Assembly: GCA_965149945.1 (NCBI GenBank) | Contig: CBCTTQ010000012.1 | Location: 1 to 53,054, forward strand | Direction: 5' to 3' | Origin: JAHZFN01 sp965149945 | Lineage (GTDB): Bacteria > Bacillota > Dehalobacteriia > UBA4068 > UBA4997 | Length of the DNA stretch: 53,054 nucleotides | Shown: positions 51,233 through 53,054 of the stretch, piece by piece | How positions within the stretch are numbered: position 1 is the first letter of the stretch | How the letters are laid out: each line of letters begins with the position of its first letter | Program-made: the position numbers and the translations under genes | The notes under the pieces: generated by a model | What the model was told of the DNA's origin: nothing | Database searches by the model: none | Seen by the model: the letters and a program-made list of their open reading frames with translations, nothing else

Positions 51233-53026
51233 TTATTCCGCCTCCTTTTTGATACAATGGATGGGACAAACCTGCTGGCAAAGGCCGCAGCCGTTGCAAA
51301 GATCGGCGTCGATTTGCGCTTTACCGTCACGCGGGAACAACGCCGGGCAACCCAGTTCGCCGATGCATTTTTGACAGCCGACGCATTGTGTTTGGTCGAC
51401 AGTGAGGGGGGGAGTTTTTTTCATCAGCGCCACGCAGGGAGAGCGAAAAATGATCGCTTTGACGCCTTCGGCGGCGACCGCTTTTTGGACGGCACGGATG
51501 GCTGCGGGCAAATCCAGGGGATTTACTTCCAACACCGTTTGGACACCGATGCCTTTTAAAACAGCGGCCATGTTGACCACCGGGGCGATTTCTCCCATGG
51601 CAGTACGGCCGATGCCGGGATGAGGCTGATGACCGGTCATGGCGGTGGTAGAATTATCCAGAACGATTAAAACCAGATTGGTTTTGTTATAGACGGCATT
51701 GACAGCGCCGGTGATACCGGAGGCAAAGAAGGTGGAATCTCCCACAAAAGCAAAGTTGACGCTGTCATTTTGCGCGTGTTCAATACCTTGGGCGATGTTG
51801 ATTCCTGCGCCCATGCAAAGGCAGGTATCCACCATATCCAAAGGTTTGGCGTTGCCCAGGGTATAGCAGCCGATATCCCCGCAGAACACGGCTTTTTTCC
51901 CTTTCATCGCTTTTTTTACAGCATAGAAAGAAGCGCGGTGGGGACAACCGGCGCAGAGGATAGGCGGACGGGCCGGAATGGCGGGGGCGTCGACCAAATC
52001 CAACCCTTCTTGGCGGAAGGTAACGCCGAAGGTTTTGGCAAGAATCTCACCCACTGCTGCGGCGGAAAGTTCTCCCGCGTTGGGAACAGTGTCTGTTCCT
52101 TTACCTAAAATTTGCAGGGGCAGATGTTCTTTGCCGCAGAGAAAGACCAAAGCGTCTTCAATAACGGGATCCAATTCTTCAAAGACAATGATTTGTTCCA
52201 GCCCTTTCAGAAATTCTAGCGCTTTGGCTTCGGGGAAGGGGAAGGGTGTCGCGACTTGAAAAACTTTGAAATTGCCGTCGATATCTCGCAATGCTTCTCG
52301 CACATAAGCGGCGCTGATGCCGCCGCAGGCAATGCCGACGGTGCCGTTGCCTTCGATTCGATTTGCGGGCAGACGGCTGAAATCTTCTGCTAATTCTCGC
52401 TCTCTGGCGCGCAACTTGATTTTATTTTCATAGGACAGTTTGGGAAAAATCACCCAGCGACTGTCTTTGACGAACCCTTCCGGTTTGGCAGGGGTGGGCA
52501 GATTTTGTATTTCAATAGAGGAACAAGCGTGACAGACTCGCGTAGTGGAGCGGAATAACACCGGCATTCCGCGGCGTTCCGACCAGTCAAAGGCTTCCTG
52601 GATCAATGTATACGCTTCTTCCGGGGAGGCCGGGTCAAAAACGGGAATATTCGCGAATTGGGCATAGCGCCGTGTGTCCTGCTCTGTTTGGGAAGAAATA
52701 GGACCGGGATCATCTGCCACAAATACCACCATGCCGCCTTTAACGCCGATATAATTAAGGCTCATCAAAGGGTCGGACGCTACATTCAAGCCCATTTGTT
52801 TCATGGTGACCAGAGAACGGGCGCCGGCATAAGCGGCGCCCGCCGCCACTTCCAACGCGGCCTTTTCATTTACAGACCACTCCACATATACATGGCCGGG
52901 GTTACGTTTGGCAATGGTTTCCAGTACTTCTGTGGAAGGGGTGCCGGGATAACCCGCGACCACCTGTACACCGGCCGCCAGAGCGCCCATGGCGATGGCT
53001 TCATTGCCCATCAATAACTCTTTCAT
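51233..53026 (-). CDS. iorA: Indolepyruvate ferredoxin oxidoreductase, alpha subunit
   Basis: 597 residues, complete. The N-terminal pyrimidine half (GYPGTPSTEVLE near 25-36), the thiamine-diphosphate site (GDSTFFASGITG near 430, VLDNSTTAMTG near 455), and a C-terminal two-cluster ferredoxin domain (CVGCQKC and CNGCGLCQQVCP) identify IorA. It is the catalytic subunit for arylpyruvate oxidation in amino-acid-fermenting anaerobes. ATG at 53026 behind AAAGGA; upstream control lies outside the window. Confidence 0.94.
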   Translation of the reverse strand: MKELLMGNEAIAMGALAAGVQVVAGYPGTPSTEVLETIAKRNPGHVYVEWSVNEKAALEVAAGAAYAGARSLVTMKQMGLNVASDPLMSLNYIGVKGGMVVFVADDPGPISSQTEQDTRRYAQFANIPVFDPASPEEAYTLIQEAFDWSERRGMPVLFRSTTRVCHACSSIEIQNLPTPAKPEGFVKDSRWVIFPKLSYENKIKLRARERELAEDFSRLPANRIEGNGTVGIACGGISAAYVREALRDIDGNFKVFQVATPFPFPEAKALEFLKGLEQIIVFEELDPVIEDALVFLCGKEHLPLQILGKGTDTVPNAGELSAAAVGEILAKTFGVTFRQEGLDLVDAPAIPARPPILCAGCPHRASFYAVKKAMKGKKAVFCGDIGCYTLGNAKPLDMVDTCLCMGAGINIAQGIEHAQNDSVNFAFVGDSTFFASGITGAVNAVYNKTNLVLIVLDNSTTAMTGHQPHPGIGRTAMGEIAPVVNMAAVLKGIGVQTVLEVNPLDLPAAIRAVQKAVAAEGVKAIIFRSPCVALMKKTPPLTVDQTQCVGCQKCIGELGCPALFPRDGKAQIDADLCNGCGLCQQVCPIHCIKKEAE

Positions 53027-53054
53027 AAAGATGATCCTTTCTTTGTTGTATTTT

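Overview
The window reads as chromosomal DNA of a low-to-mid GC, anaerobic member of the Bacillota (Clostridia/Negativicutes-like); I cannot name the genus. Reasons: strong AGGAGG ribosome sites with some TTG/GTG starts, many compact intrinsic terminators, two SLH-domain surface proteins, several copper-amine-oxidase-like 'stalk' proteins, an M-box riboswitch, clostridial-type NifS/NifU, a desulfoferrodoxin and a ferredoxin-type arylpyruvate oxidoreductase. Almost everything looks like core or metabolic genome. I see no prophage, transposase, CRISPR array or tRNA.

Layout. 1-616: 3' end of a 23S rRNA gene and a 5S gene. 1050-4408: a PucR/CdaR-type regulator divergent from an enoate-reductase-like flavoenzyme, with a perfect palindrome between them. 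4572-8999: a secreted stalk-domain protein, a zinc-ribbon protein, a VanZ-like protein, ornithine carbamoyltransferase and a YeiH-type transporter. 9243-16360: an eight-gene minus-strand operon that mixes cobalamin nucleotide-loop assembly (cobT, cobU, cobS, a short second CobU-like gene, a CobC-like phosphatase) with DNA repair (uvrC and an unusual TIM-barrel/hypoxanthine-DNA-glycosylase fusion) and a YcxB-like membrane protein. Endonuclease IV (nfo) is divergent from it. 17458-19949: glmU-prs. 20085-21455: an Mg2+-sensing M-box leader controlling corA, with an extra upstream ORF and hairpin before corA. 21558-22808: two small XRE regulators around a small unknown gene. 23172-26284: flavodoxin, secreted GH18 protein, SfsA. 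26512-28163: nifS-nifU. 28514-32008: an MreB with a 127-residue basic N-terminal tail, divergent from an ABC-F ATPase.

32239-47350 is rich in cell-surface genes. A stalk protein, an LCP-family glycopolymer transferase and a TagA/WecG glycosyltransferase precede a 794-residue SLH protein that has a strong promoter, a long hairpin-rich leader and highly biased codons, so it is probably the main S-layer protein. It is followed by a ~296-bp tandem duplication and an alpha/beta hydrolase. Then come metF, a stand-alone methionine-synthase reactivation domain and a short metH in one overlapping operon, cysK, a desulfoferrodoxin and a second SLH protein. 47437-53026: family-4 uracil-DNA glycosylase with an acidic tail, a lipoprotein, and an iorA-iorB-paaK operon for arylpyruvate/aryl-CoA metabolism.

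How the parts connect: cobalamin finished by CobT/U/S could serve the B12-dependent MetH. The LCP and TagA enzymes could build the wall polymer to which the SLH proteins attach. UvrC, Nfo, the glycosylase fusion and the family-4 UDG form an unusually dense set of excision-repair genes. The best candidates for something undescribed are the glycosylase fusion, the AT-hook-like tail on MreB, the two-layer corA leader and the pair of complementary CobU-like proteins. These are inferences from sequence patterns alone.
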